Assembly: GCF_004300825.1 (NCBI RefSeq)
Contig: NZ_CP036250.1
Location: forward strand, 2,722,001 to 2,786,000
Length of the DNA: 64,000 bases
Direction: 5' to 3'
Origin: Egicoccus halophilus
Lineage (GTDB): Bacteria; Actinomycetota; Nitriliruptoria; Nitriliruptorales; Nitriliruptoraceae
In this document: piece by piece, positions 55,351 through 63,392 of the stretch
Layout of the letters: the number at the start of each line of letters is the position of its first letter
How positions within the stretch are numbered: the stretch's first letter is position 1
The notes under the pieces: model-generated
What the model was told of the DNA's origin: nothing
Database searches by the model: none
The model's input: only the letters and a program-made list of their open reading frames with translations
Position numbers and translations under genes: made by a program

Positions 55351-56574
55351 CTACTTCACCTCTCGAAGCTCGGCACCGCCTACCTCCCGGTGGGCGGTGT
55401 CGAGCTTCCCCATGACGTCGTCGAGGTCGCCTTCGAACAGGTGGGTGTAGACGTCGAGCGTGACCTGGATGGAGCTGTGCCCGAGCTGGCTCTGGATGGC
55501 CTTCGCGTCCGCGCCCATCGCTCGGAGGATGCTGGCGCATGAGTGTCGGAGGTGGTGCGGGGTGACGTCGTCGAGCCCGGCGAGCTTCCTCGCGGGGTTC
55601 CAGGAGTTGCGCCGGAAGTTGCCGTAGATGAGCGGACCGCCCATCGGAGCCACGAAGACGAGCGCGTCGGGGTCGGAGCCCAGCCCGGACCGTTCGTAGT
55701 GAGCGGCCAGCTCCTCGACCACGAAGGAGGGCAGCGAGACCGTCCGTCCCCTGCCGGTCTTCGTGTCGTGGAAGATGACCCGCCCGGACACGTTCGCCAT
55801 CGCGTCGGTCACGAGGATGCGTCGGCGGAGGAAGTCGACGTGTCGGCAGCGGAGCGCGGCGGCCTCGCCGTACCGGAGCCCGCCGTAGGCCATCACGAGG
55901 ACCAGCGCCCGGTGCTCCGGTCGCATCGCCTCCGCCAGCCGGGCGACCTCGCTCGCGTCGAGGAAGCGGTGTTCCGGCCGGACCATCTTCGGTAGCTCGA
56001 CCCGGACCGCCGGGTTCCGCGTGAGGTACCGGTCATCGACGGCCGCGTCGAGGATGGCGCGGAGGAGTCGGGCGCAGTGTCGGATGTGCGTCGGGGACAA
56101 GCCCTCCTCGACCATCCCGCCCACCCAACGCTCCACCGAGAGCCGGTCGATGCGACCGAGGGGATGATCGCCGAAGGCTGGGTAGATGCGGGCTCGCAGC
56201 AGCACGAGGTACCCGTCCCGCGTCTTCGGCTTGAGCCGTCGCTTCGCGTCGAGCCAACGGTCCCCGAACTCCTTGAGCGTCGTCTCCGCCATCCGCGGGT
56301 CGACCCACTCCCCTCGCTGGACCGAGGCGCGGGTCTCGGTCAGGAACCGACGCGCATCCTCGAAGCGCTCGAAGCTCTTGCTGCGCCGCTCCCCTCGCTC
56401 GTCGCGGTACCGGACCTTGTAGGCGGTCCGGCCTCCCGCGAGGTCCCGGCGCCAGATGTTCTCGGCACCCTCGTCTCCGGCATCACGCGACCTCCCGCGC
56501 CGTCTCGGCCTCGGCGTCGAGCGCGAGCGACCGGAGGACGCCAGAGACGCTGGCCGGATACCACCGAGCGCCAC
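55351..56574 (-). CDS. int: Tyrosine-family site-specific integrase
   Basis: The 407-residue frame carries an N-terminal arm-binding region (IWRRDLAGGRTAYKVRYRD), a core-binding domain and a catalytic domain with Arg in GGLRYGEAAAL, HHLRHS, LGHSSIQVT and the nucleophile Tyr in DVYTHL. It should recombine the element into the tRNA. The only in-frame start is GTG 56574, which overlaps the serine recombinase by 92 bases and adds an odd Arg-rich leader. A TGATG junction at the recombinase stop suggests the true start is ATG 56486 in another frame, followed by a one-base shift before IWRRD. Confidence 0.87.
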   Translation of the reverse strand: MALGGIRPASLASSGRSRSTPRPRRRGRSRDAGDEGAENIWRRDLAGGRTAYKVRYRDERGERRSKSFERFEDARRFLTETRASVQRGEWVDPRMAETTLKEFGDRWLDAKRRLKPKTRDGYLVLLRARIYPAFGDHPLGRIDRLSVERWVGGMVEEGLSPTHIRHCARLLRAILDAAVDDRYLTRNPAVRVELPKMVRPEHRFLDASEVARLAEAMRPEHRALVLVMAYGGLRYGEAAALRCRHVDFLRRRILVTDAMANVSGRVIFHDTKTGRGRTVSLPSFVVEELAAHYERSGLGSDPDALVFVAPMGGPLIYGNFRRNSWNPARKLAGLDDVTPHHLRHSCASILRAMGADAKAIQSQLGHSSIQVTLDVYTHLFEGDLDDVMGKLDTAHREVGGAELREVK

Positions 56575-57148
56575 CGCGGGCGGTCGGGACGCCCTCGGCG
56601 GTCAGGTGGTCGGCGATGGCTCGGAGCGACCACCCCTCGCGTCGGAGGTGGGCGATGGTGAGGCGGATGGTCTCGGGTGTCTCGACGGGGCGACCGAGCC
56701 GGGTCCCGCGCGCCTTCGCGGCTGCGAGCGCGTCGCGGGTCCGAGCCGCGATGAGCCCTCGCTCAAGCTCAGCCACCCCGGCCAGCATCGTGAGGACGAA
56801 CCGCCCGACCGGGGTCGAGGTGTCGAGGCCAAGGTCGAGCACGACCAGGTCCCATCCCTCCTCGTCGGCCCGAGCGGCGAGCGCGAGGACGTCGAGCGCG
56901 GAACGGCCGATGCGGTCGAGCTTGGCCGCGATGAGGACGTCACCGCGGTCGAGGCGGTCGAGGGTCGCGCCGAGCGCCGGTCGGTCCGCGGGAGGGACCG
57001 AGCCCGAGATGCCATCGTCGGTGGCGTAGTCGACGGTCCAGCCACGTCGAGCGGCTTCAGCTTCGATGGAGGCGCGCTGGGCGACGAGGCCGAGCCCGGA
57101 GCGGGCCTGCTCGTCGGTCGAGACACGCGGGTAGCCAAGGACCCTCAC
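56483..57148 (-). CDS. Serine recombinase (resolvase/invertase family)
   Basis: The 221-residue protein has the catalytic serine in YPRVSTDEQ, the AKLDRIGRSALD and GRFVLTMLAGVAELERGLIAART motifs of the resolvase domain, and a C-terminal helix-turn-helix (GWSLRAIADHLTAEGVPTARGG). This is the short resolvase form, not a large serine integrase. Its GTG overlaps the stop of the small zinc protein by four bases. It may resolve multimers or invert DNA in the element. Confidence 0.9.
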   Translation of the reverse strand: MRVLGYPRVSTDEQARSGLGLVAQRASIEAEAARRGWTVDYATDDGISGSVPPADRPALGATLDRLDRGDVLIAAKLDRIGRSALDVLALAARADEEGWDLVVLDLGLDTSTPVGRFVLTMLAGVAELERGLIAARTRDALAAAKARGTRLGRPVETPETIRLTIAHLRREGWSLRAIADHLTAEGVPTARGGARWYPASVSGVLRSLALDAEAETAREVA

Positions 57149-57279
57149 GAGGCCACCTCCTCGTGCCAGCAGGGCGAGCCAGTGCGAGCCGCACGCTCGC
57201 AGCCTTCGCAGTACCCGGCGGCCGAGCCCGGTCGGACGGGCTCGACGTCGCAGCAGTTGCAGAGGTCGAGAGCGTTCAT
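57145..57279 (-). CDS. Small Cys-rich zinc-ribbon-like protein
   Basis: This 44-residue protein has MNALDLCNCCD, then CEGC and a final Cys, enough to bind zinc. ATG 57279 has GGAGG seven bases upstream and overlaps the preceding stop (ATGA). Phage and satellite elements often carry such tiny zinc proteins; the role is unknown. Confidence 0.65.
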   Translation of the reverse strand: MNALDLCNCCDVEPVRPGSAAGYCEGCERAARTGSPCWHEEVAS

Positions 57280-57494
57280 GCGTCCACCTCCTCGATGATG
57301 AGGCTGGCGTCCGCGTGAGGCGTCGCGAAGCGCGCCTCGAACTGCCAACCCGTCTCCGTCGCGGTCAGGACGCAGCGGCCTTCCTCGTCAACCGCGACCT
57401 CGAATCGGCCAAGTTCGGCCTCAATGGCTTCGCGTTCAGCTTCTACTCGTAGCTCGGCGTCGTGGTTTCGCGTCCGGTCGGTTCCCGTGTTCAT
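57276..57494 (-). CDS. Small acidic hypothetical protein
   Basis: This 72-residue acidic protein (RVEAEREAIEAELGRFEVAVDEEG) leads the recombinase operon. ATG 57494 has GGAG upstream, and its stop overlaps the start of the zinc protein. No family is recognised. Confidence 0.6.
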   Translation of the reverse strand: MNTGTDRTRNHDAELRVEAEREAIEAELGRFEVAVDEEGRCVLTATETGWQFEARFATPHADASLIIEEVDA

Positions 57495-57599
57495 CTCTGC
57501 TCCGTCCCGGTCGTTGCATCCGCAACCACCTGACGAAGCTTAGGCGAAACGGAGGATTCCCGTACGGGTTCTGAGAACGCTTTCCACCGAGCGGCGAGG

Positions 57600-57693
57600 C
57601 TCACACCTAAGCCACGGAGCCTCCCCGCGGACCCCGAGGTACCGGCGAGCCGTGATCTCGCGCGAGGTGTGAGACGGAGCCACGGGGAGGCTC
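57600..57693. repeat. Two interleaved inverted repeats
   Basis: CTCACACCT (57600-57608) pairs with AGGTGTGAG (57665-57673), and GAGCCTCCCCG (57617-57627) pairs with CGGGGAGGCTC (57683-57693). The order A-B-A'-B' is that of a pseudoknot or of two competing hairpins. It lies at the 3' end of the TerS-like gene and upstream of the recombinase operon. Confidence 0.7.
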
Positions 57694-58168
57694 ACTCGGC
57701 CTCGTCCCACTCCGGCCAGTCGTCCTCCGGCTCGACGTCGATGACGTCGGCCATCGACCCGACAACGGCGACCTCGATGGCCTCGCGCCACGGCTCAGGG
57801 CGGAGGGAGACCTCGACTTGCGTCCGGTCGACCGGCTTGCCGAGGACCCGGTCCGCAATCTGCCGCGCGGCCTCCAGCCGGTACTTCATGTCGGCCTCGT
57901 GGTCCGCGACCAACTCCTGCCAGAGCTTCACGGCGTCGACGACCGAGGACCGACAGACCTCCAGCGCCTCGTCGAGCTTCCGTCGGTTCAACTCCTGGTG
58001 GACCTCGAAGGGGACGACGGTCGGCGGCCGGCCGCGGAACGTCCCCGCCGTGTCTCGCCGCCTCCCCCGCCACAGCTCCTCCTCGTCCCACTCCCCCACG
58101 TCCTCCTCCCCCTTCAAGATGGCGGCGTTGACGCCGCCCACATGGATTCGCTTCCCGCCACTCGCCAT
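57692..58168 (-). CDS. Small-terminase-like phage protein
   Basis: The 158-residue protein has FRGRPPTVVPFEVHQEL and AARQIADRVLGKPVDRTQVEV, patterns seen in TerS-like and related phage packaging proteins. The second ATG (58168) is preferred because GGAGGGGA lies eight bases upstream; ATG 58174 is the alternative. An IS3-family element is inserted 16 bases upstream of the start region and leaves the ribosome site intact, but it produces a long fused frame with the transposase tail. TerS assignment is moderate; no large terminase is in view. Confidence 0.55.
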   Translation of the reverse strand: MASGGKRIHVGGVNAAILKGEEDVGEWDEEELWRGRRRDTAGTFRGRPPTVVPFEVHQELNRRKLDEALEVCRSSVVDAVKLWQELVADHEADMKYRLEAARQIADRVLGKPVDRTQVEVSLRPEPWREAIEVAVVGSMADVIDVEPEDDWPEWDEAE

Positions 58169-58189
58169 CAGCATTCCCCTCCGGTCATC

Positions 58190-59123
58190 TGGACTTCCCC
58201 CCGCGGGCCGGACACCGGCATATGCGGCCACCGTCGACGGTAGCGACTGGGTCTGCCGTTGGTGCTGTTCGTAGAGGGCTGGCGGGATCATCCCGATCGT
58301 GGAGTGCCGCCGTCGATGGTTGTAGCGATGGACCCAGACAAAGATCGCCCGGCGGGCGGCGGCTCGGGTCGGTAGGTGCAGCCGGTGGATGAGCTCAACC
58401 TTCAACGTCGCGAAGAAGCTCTCAGCAACCGCGTTATCGAGGCACGAGCCGGTCCGCCCGCACGACTGGGTGACACCCAGGTCGCGGCACGCGGTTCGAA
58501 ACGTCTCGGAGGTGTACTCCGAGCCGCGGTCGTGATGAAAGATCGTGCCGTCCATCTTGCGTCGCCCACGGGCGGCGACCGCCATCTCGAGCGCATCGAC
58601 GACCAGCGTCGCGTCGTGGCGGTCACCCATGGACCAGCCGATCAGCCGCCGGGATGCCAGTCGATCACGGTGGCCAGGTACAGCCATCCCTGACCGGTGC
58701 GGACGTAGGTGATGTCACCGGCCCAGACGGTGTCGAGCAGTTGCGGCTGGAACCTACGGCCGACCAGATCCTCGATCGCCGGCGCGGCCTCATCCGCTTT
58801 GGTCAACGACCGACGACGCCGGGGACGATGGCCCTGCAGCCGTTCCTGGCGCATCAGCCGGGCGGTGCGCTTGCGGTTGAGCACCCACCCCTTCTCGACG
58901 AGCTCCGCCGTCATGCGCGGCTCGCCGTAGGTCCCGTCCGAGGCGGCGTGCAGATCACGGATCTCGTTGATCAGCCGCGCTTCGTCCCACTCCGCCTCGG
59001 TCGGCCCCTCGCCGCGCTCGAGCCAGGCATAGAACGCCGATCGCGACACACCGGCGGCGGCGCAGGCAGCGTTGACGTGAACCCTTCGGCCTTCCGGGCG
59101 GCCACGCAGCGATAGCGCGTCAC
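58190..59123 (-). pseudogene. IS3 transposase orfB (DDE), two frameshifts
   Basis: The pieces read GVSRSAFYAWLE, YVRTGQGWLYLATVID, then SRRLIGWSM, HDRGSEYTS and LDNAVAESFFATLK, the DDE integrase core. The GTG at 59123 overlaps the orfA stop. Single-base losses near 59077-59081 and 58658-58661 break the frame. The last frame has no stop before the IS end and runs on into the TerS-like gene. No functional transposase can be made without several shifts. Confidence 0.85.
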
Positions 59124-59434
59124 TGCGGTGACTCCTTCACCCAGAAGGCCACGGTTCGTTTGAGCAAATCACGCTCCATCCGAAGCTTGGCGTTCTCCGC
59201 CTCGAGCTCCTTCAACCTGGCGCGCTCGTCAGGTGCGATGCCGCTGCCGGCGACCTGTTCATCCTGGTGGCGACGCACCCAGTTGCCCAGCGTGGAGTCA
59301 TACACCCCCAGCTCCGCGGCGACCTCCGCGACCGGGCGGCCGGTCGTGAGCACCAGGTCGACCGCGTCGCGCTTGAACTCGTCGGAGAACTTGCGGCGCG
59401 GTCTTGGTTGTCGTCGTTCGTTGTCGTGTCCCAT
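59120..59434 (-). CDS. IS3 transposase orfA (helix-turn-helix)
   Basis: The 104-residue protein has RRKFSDEFKRDAVDLVL and AEVAAELGVYDSTLGNWVRRH, the IS3 OrfA DNA-binding domain, and a leucine-zipper helix (LKELEAENAKLRMERDLLKR). It appears intact. It overlaps orfB with a GTGA junction. Confidence 0.92.
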   Translation of the reverse strand: MGHDNERRQPRPRRKFSDEFKRDAVDLVLTTGRPVAEVAAELGVYDSTLGNWVRRHQDEQVAGSGIAPDERARLKELEAENAKLRMERDLLKRTVAFWVKESPQ

Positions 59435-59494
59435 GCGGACATCCTGTCATCCAGGGTGTCCGGCTGCAGGGGGGAGGTCCAATCAGCCTTCTCC

Positions 59495-61582
59495 TCAACT
59501 CAGGTTGGAAGTTCTTCGTCGTGGGCGACGGCCCCGACCCGGGGTCGACCCGGGGTCGGGCGGGTCGGGCATCTGCGTTCGCCTAGCCACCGTCATCGCC
59601 GCCCGCTCCCGCACCGTCGGGAAGTGCCTCTTCATCGTTCCCGGGCCGGTCTCCACTCGGACAGCTCCGTCCTGTCGCATGGCCTCCAGCTCATCCTCGA
59701 GCGCGCCCGTCCCGATGCCCTTGCTCTTGCATGCCGACACGACCTTCTTCTGGCTGGCGCCGGGGTTGTCGGTGATCGCCGCGGACAGCAGCTCGCGCGC
59801 CTTCGACCGGTCGGCCTCCTTGCGAGCAGCACGCTTCATCTGCTGCGCCTGCTCGCGGCGCTCGTCTCGTTGGCTCACGAACTCGTCTGAACTGACCTCG
59901 CGGACGTGTTGGAAGACGACCGACCCGGCCGCCTCGACCATCAGTACCTCCAGCGCCAAGAGCGGACCGTTCCTCTGCTTCTCGGCAACGATGGCGCGAG
60001 CGTTCGAGGCCGTCCCCAGCGGCTCCATCCGGAACATCGAATGGACCCGCGCGCGGAGCTTGTCGTTGCCTCGGGCTCGCTCACCGGAGGCGTTCGTGTG
60101 GTGGCCGACGAGCACACAGAGGTCGAGTGCCCGCGCCAATGCGCGTAGGCCGCGGCTGGCCGCGTCCATCCCCTCGGCGTTCTCGTCGCCGCTCATGTTC
60201 TCGATGAGCGGCTCAACCACGAGCAGCCGAACCGGGTACGGGGAGTCCTTGGCGAGCCTGCGAACGGTCCTGACCGTCGCAGCTAGCGACGGCAACGAGG
60301 TCAAGTCGATGCCCTCGGCGTCGAACAGCATCGGCGCTTCGTCGCCATCGTGAGCATGCTTGGCCTCGTAGGCACGGATGCGAGGTCCGAACTCCGCGAG
60401 CCCTTCCCCTTCGTAGAACACAACCGCGCCCTGCCGCGTCGGTCGCCCATGCCAGGCAGCACCGCGAGCGACCGACTCGCTGATGGCGATGAGTTCGAGG
60501 GTCTTGCCGATTCCGGGTTGGCCGTAGAGGACTGCCACGCCGACGCGCGGCAGGTAGCCGTCGACGAGCCAGTCCGGCGGTTCGAGCGCGTGAAGCTGCT
60601 CCTTGGTGAGCATCCGACCGATGTGGTCCCGGTCGGCTTCGTCAAGCTCGCCGAGCAACCGCTTGAGCTCGACCTCGACGGCGTCCTCGTCGGCCTTGCC
60701 GAGTGCCCACGAAGGGACGCCCACGGTCTCCAACAGCAGCGTGCGGAAGCCAGGCCATCCGTCGTCCTCGGTGCAACCGGCGTGGCAGTGGAGCTTCGGG
60801 TAGCCGTCCTCGCCCAGCGTGATGGAGAGGGATGGGTTGCGGTCGTCGTGGCCTGGACAGCGCGCTTCCCACTGGTGGACGTCGGTCTGCTGCGCCTTGA
60901 GCGCCCCGACCACGGCCTGGAGCCTTCGGTCCGGGGACTCGTACGGCGACGCTTCGGGTTGAGCCTTGACCTTGACCTCGACCGCGCCCTCGACTCCGTA
61001 CCCAGCCGCGAGGTGGTCCGCCGCGTCCTTGCCTTGTGCTGCCTCGACGACGCGGATGGAGGCGACGTGATCGGCCAGCCTCGCTACGACCTTGGCGGCA
61101 TGGGAACGGCCGACATCGTCGCGGTCTTGCCAGACCCAGACCTCCGCCGCGCCGCGGAGCACATCGAGCGTTGCGAGGTTCTTCCCAGCGCCGCCGGGGT
61201 TGCACGTCGCCACCTCGCCGGCCTCCTCCAGTGCCCCAACGTCCTTCTCGCCCTCGCAGACGTGGATGCGCTCCCCGTTGGCGACGGCTTCAAGTACCCG
61301 TGGCAGCCGATACGCGACACGCTCGACGTCCCCGAGCTTCCAGACCGAACCGCCCTTCCCATCCGGGCGTCGCTGACGGAACCGCTTGTCAGGCTCTCGG
61401 ACGACCTCGAACAGCAGCTCACCCGCCGCATCCACATACGGGTAGACGGCCGCGTCATCGTCGAACTCGTCCCAAGCCTGCTCGTCCTCGTCGTCCGGGA
61501 CGGCAACGAGTCGGCGACCGTTAGCTCGGGCAGAGCTTGGCTGGCCCCCTCGCTTGCGAGGGGGCTTGCTGTTGGCCGTCAT
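59495..61582 (-). CDS. Toprim / zinc-finger / RecA-like replication protein
   Basis: The 695-residue protein joins primase-like and helicase-like parts. Residues about 45-190 form a Toprim domain (CEGEKD at E110, WQDRDDVG at D153/D155). Residues 240-270 carry a zinc motif (CPGHDDRNPSLS and CHAGC). A RecA-like ATPase has Walker A YGQPGIGKT (K360) and Walker B RLLVVEPL. The C-terminus has a winged-helix-like region (GASQKKVVSACKSKGI). In most relatives the zinc motif precedes Toprim; here the order is reversed. It overlaps the excisionase by four bases and should replicate the element. Confidence 0.85.
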   Translation of the reverse strand: MTANSKPPRKRGGQPSSARANGRRLVAVPDDEDEQAWDEFDDDAAVYPYVDAAGELLFEVVREPDKRFRQRRPDGKGGSVWKLGDVERVAYRLPRVLEAVANGERIHVCEGEKDVGALEEAGEVATCNPGGAGKNLATLDVLRGAAEVWVWQDRDDVGRSHAAKVVARLADHVASIRVVEAAQGKDAADHLAAGYGVEGAVEVKVKAQPEASPYESPDRRLQAVVGALKAQQTDVHQWEARCPGHDDRNPSLSITLGEDGYPKLHCHAGCTEDDGWPGFRTLLLETVGVPSWALGKADEDAVEVELKRLLGELDEADRDHIGRMLTKEQLHALEPPDWLVDGYLPRVGVAVLYGQPGIGKTLELIAISESVARGAAWHGRPTRQGAVVFYEGEGLAEFGPRIRAYEAKHAHDGDEAPMLFDAEGIDLTSLPSLAATVRTVRRLAKDSPYPVRLLVVEPLIENMSGDENAEGMDAASRGLRALARALDLCVLVGHHTNASGERARGNDKLRARVHSMFRMEPLGTASNARAIVAEKQRNGPLLALEVLMVEAAGSVVFQHVREVSSDEFVSQRDERREQAQQMKRAARKEADRSKARELLSAAITDNPGASQKKVVSACKSKGIGTGALEDELEAMRQDGAVRVETGPGTMKRHFPTVRERAAMTVARRTQMPDPPDPGSTPGRGRRPRRRTSNLS

Positions 61583-61785
61583 CGCGAGCCCGCGACGTCG
61601 GTGTTGGCTTCGATGAATGCGTCGAGGACGCTGCGGCGGTAGCGGGTGTGGTGCCCGACCTTCACGCAATCGAGCTTCTTGTTGCAGCGGGCTCGACGGA
61701 CCCACGCCTCAGTCACGCCGAGGTAGGCCGCCGCGTCGGCCGAGTTCAGTAGCGGGTCGGGGTTCTTGGCTTCGTCGTCTGGCAC
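61579..61785 (-). CDS. xis: Excisionase-type helix-turn-helix protein
   Basis: The 68-residue MerR-like small DNA-binding protein has LLNSADAAAYLGVTEAWVRRA and RYRRSVLDAFIEAN, the excisionase/AlpA pattern. The GTG start at 61785 follows GAGAGG, and the stop overlaps the replication gene, so both are made together. It may direct excision or control the operon. Confidence 0.82.
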   Translation of the reverse strand: MPDDEAKNPDPLLNSADAAAYLGVTEAWVRRARCNKKLDCVKVGHHTRYRRSVLDAFIEANTDVAGSR

Positions 61786-62079
61786 GTTCGGGCCTCTCCA
61801 CAGAGCAGGGATTCAGGACGTCTGATCTCTGGTCTATGGGTTGCCGCGAACGCGACTCCGCGAGTGCGGGACCGGCTCGACGAGCCGGTGAAGCGCTAAC
61901 CTCGTGCGGTAGGCGTGACGCGACGGTAGCGCGCCGCCGCACCAAAGGGAAGCGTCCCGCGTCGGCACGCGCTGTCACGCCAAAGCCTCAAGATTCGCAA
62001 GAGATGGGCCTGTTTACGGCAAGTGGCAGGAGGGCGTACGGTCGGAGAAAGAGTCCGCGCCGAGGCTGAGGAGAGCGTG
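61786..62079. other. Divergent control region of the element
   Basis: These 294 bases separate the minus-strand replication operon from the plus-strand small genes and should contain both promoters and perhaps the replication origin. The visible element is a palindrome at 61871-61889. I see no iterons. Confidence 0.5.
61871..61889. promoter_or_regulatory. 19-bp palindrome, operator candidate
   Basis: The nine-base arms ACCGGCTCG and CGAGCCGGT flank a central A. It lies in the divergent promoter region. Confidence 0.55.
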
Positions 62080-62250
62080 GTGGGACCGCGAGCAATCCTC
62101 ACGTCGGAGCTACGTGTGCAGGTTCGGCCGAGCCTCCGGGAGCGACTGGAGACCGTCGCTCAGCAGCGCGACACAACCCTCTCGGCGCTCGTCCGAACCC
62201 TCATCGAGCGCGGGCTCAACAGCGAGGAGAACGATGGGCGCGAAGACTGA
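62080..62250 (+). CDS. Ribbon-helix-helix (CopG/Arc-like) small regulator
   Basis: This 56-residue protein has a short strand (ELRVQVRPSLRE) followed by two helices (RLETVAQQRDTTLSALVRTLIERGL), the ribbon-helix-helix pattern. GTG 62080 has GAGGAG upstream. It may bind the nearby palindrome. It is the first gene of the rightward set. Confidence 0.7.
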   Translation: MGPRAILTSELRVQVRPSLRERLETVAQQRDTTLSALVRTLIERGLNSEENDGRED

Positions 62251-62303
62251 CCAAGTGCGGGCGACGGCTGACCGCTGTCGACGGTGCTCGACGAGAGGCC
62301 GCG

Positions 62304-62402
62304 TTGGCTCGGCTCCGTGCCGAGGACCGGCTGGCGGACCTTGAGGAACGCGAGCGACGTCGCGACGAGCGACGACGAAGCCGCGTCCCGTCCCGGAGGT
62401 AG
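62304..62402 (+). CDS. Possible very short charged peptide
   Basis: A frame from TTG 62304 gives about 32 residues rich in Arg and Glu (RLADLEERERRR), ending four bases before the next gene. A competing frame from ATG 62234 gives 36 residues. Neither is convincing; the stretch 62251-62402 may simply be decayed. Confidence 0.25.
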   Translation: MARLRAEDRLADLEERERRRDERRRSRVPSRR

Positions 62403-62405
62403 ACC

Positions 62406-62840
62406 ATGCCGAACCGAACGCTCACCGAGGCGCGCCAAGCCCTCGCCGACCTGGCCCCATCCCTCAACCCCGAGATGTACCGACGACTGGAGGACGAGCT
62501 GAAGACCGCCCAGCGGCAGGCTCGCCGGTACGCCGACAACTTCCTCGCCTCGAACCTCGCGACCGTCGAGGAGCGCCGAGCGACGCTGCTCGTTGAGGCC
62601 TGCCAAGTGCGGGACGAACTCGACGCGCTCGAAGCCGAGGGCGCTGGTGGGTTGATCTCTGCTGCGGACTACGCCGAGCAGCTCCAAGCCCTCGAAGCCC
62701 GCCGCACCCAAGTCGACAACGCCTACTCCGAGACCGTCCGCGAGCTGGACGGCGTCGAGACGGTCGAGGACGACCCGGACGCGTGGCTCGACGGTGTGTT
62801 CCGGCGCTACCCCAAGCTGATGCCTGCGTTCACCTTCTAG
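62406..62840 (+). CDS. Hypothetical coiled-coil element protein
   Basis: The 144-residue, mostly helical, acidic protein has heptad-like stretches (YRRLEDELKTAQRQARRY, YAEQLQALEARRTQVD) and a C-terminal WLDGVFRRYPKLMPAF. GGAGG lies seven bases upstream of the ATG. No family is recognised. Confidence 0.65.
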   Translation: MPNRTLTEARQALADLAPSLNPEMYRRLEDELKTAQRQARRYADNFLASNLATVEERRATLLVEACQVRDELDALEAEGAGGLISAADYAEQLQALEARRTQVDNAYSETVRELDGVETVEDDPDAWLDGVFRRYPKLMPAFTF

Positions 62841-62849
62841 GAGGCCACG

Positions 62850-63392
62850 ATGTCACCCCTCCCGCTCGCCTCCATCGACTAAGCATTCGAGGAGCGCATC
62901 GGCGGCCCGACCGACACGTTGGCCGCCGAAGTCGTGTACTCCCTCGCCAGCGATGGCCGCGCTCCGACCGTGGCCTCCGCGCGCGCAAGGCTCGCCGAGT
63001 GGGAGACCGTCGAGCTGGCCAATGCGGACTCGCGCATCCGAGCGGCACTCGACCGAGGCGACGTGCTCGTAGCGGAGGATGGGACGCTCGCGGTCGATTC
63101 GGACGTGAGCGAGGTCATCGCCGACCGGCTCCAGTTCTGGCGGTTCGCCGAGGGCCGGGACGACGTCCGTTCACTCCAGGTCGCCGCGACCTCGATGGCG
63201 CTCCTCGACTACCAGCGCGAGCGCGGCGACTGGCCCGACCGATTCGACGCGACCGCCTACCTCATGTCGACCTACGAGCTGACCGAGCACGAGGCCGCCG
63301 ACCGACTCGACCTGTTGGAGCAAGCCGCACTCGACCGGGATGGACGCTCGACGCTCCGCCTCGTCGTGGACATCGAGGAGGAACGCCCATGA
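62850..63392 (+). pseudogene. Hypothetical element gene with an early TAA stop
   Basis: ATG 62850 has GGAGG upstream and reads MSPLPLASID, then TAA at 62880-62882, and the same frame continues AFEERIGGPTDTLAAEVVYSL for a further 170 residues to 63392. A single change from GAA would explain the stop. Reinitiation at TTG 62919 would give 157 residues but lacks a good ribosome site. The family is unknown; the next gene overlaps its stop. Confidence 0.6.

Larger units (their letters stand above)
58190..59481 (-). mobile_element. IS3-family insertion sequence
   Basis: The 1292-bp element has matching 28-base terminal inverted repeats; both ends begin TGGAC and share TCCCCCC and CCGGACACC. A 3-bp target duplication ATC flanks it (58187-58189 and 59482-59484), as expected for IS3. 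It holds an intact orfA and a frameshifted orfB. Confidence 0.92.

Noticed and set aside
57692-58687. A 331-residue single protein
   Set aside because: It is an accidental fusion of an IS3 transposase tail with a separate 158-residue gene. The IS end and target duplication lie between them.
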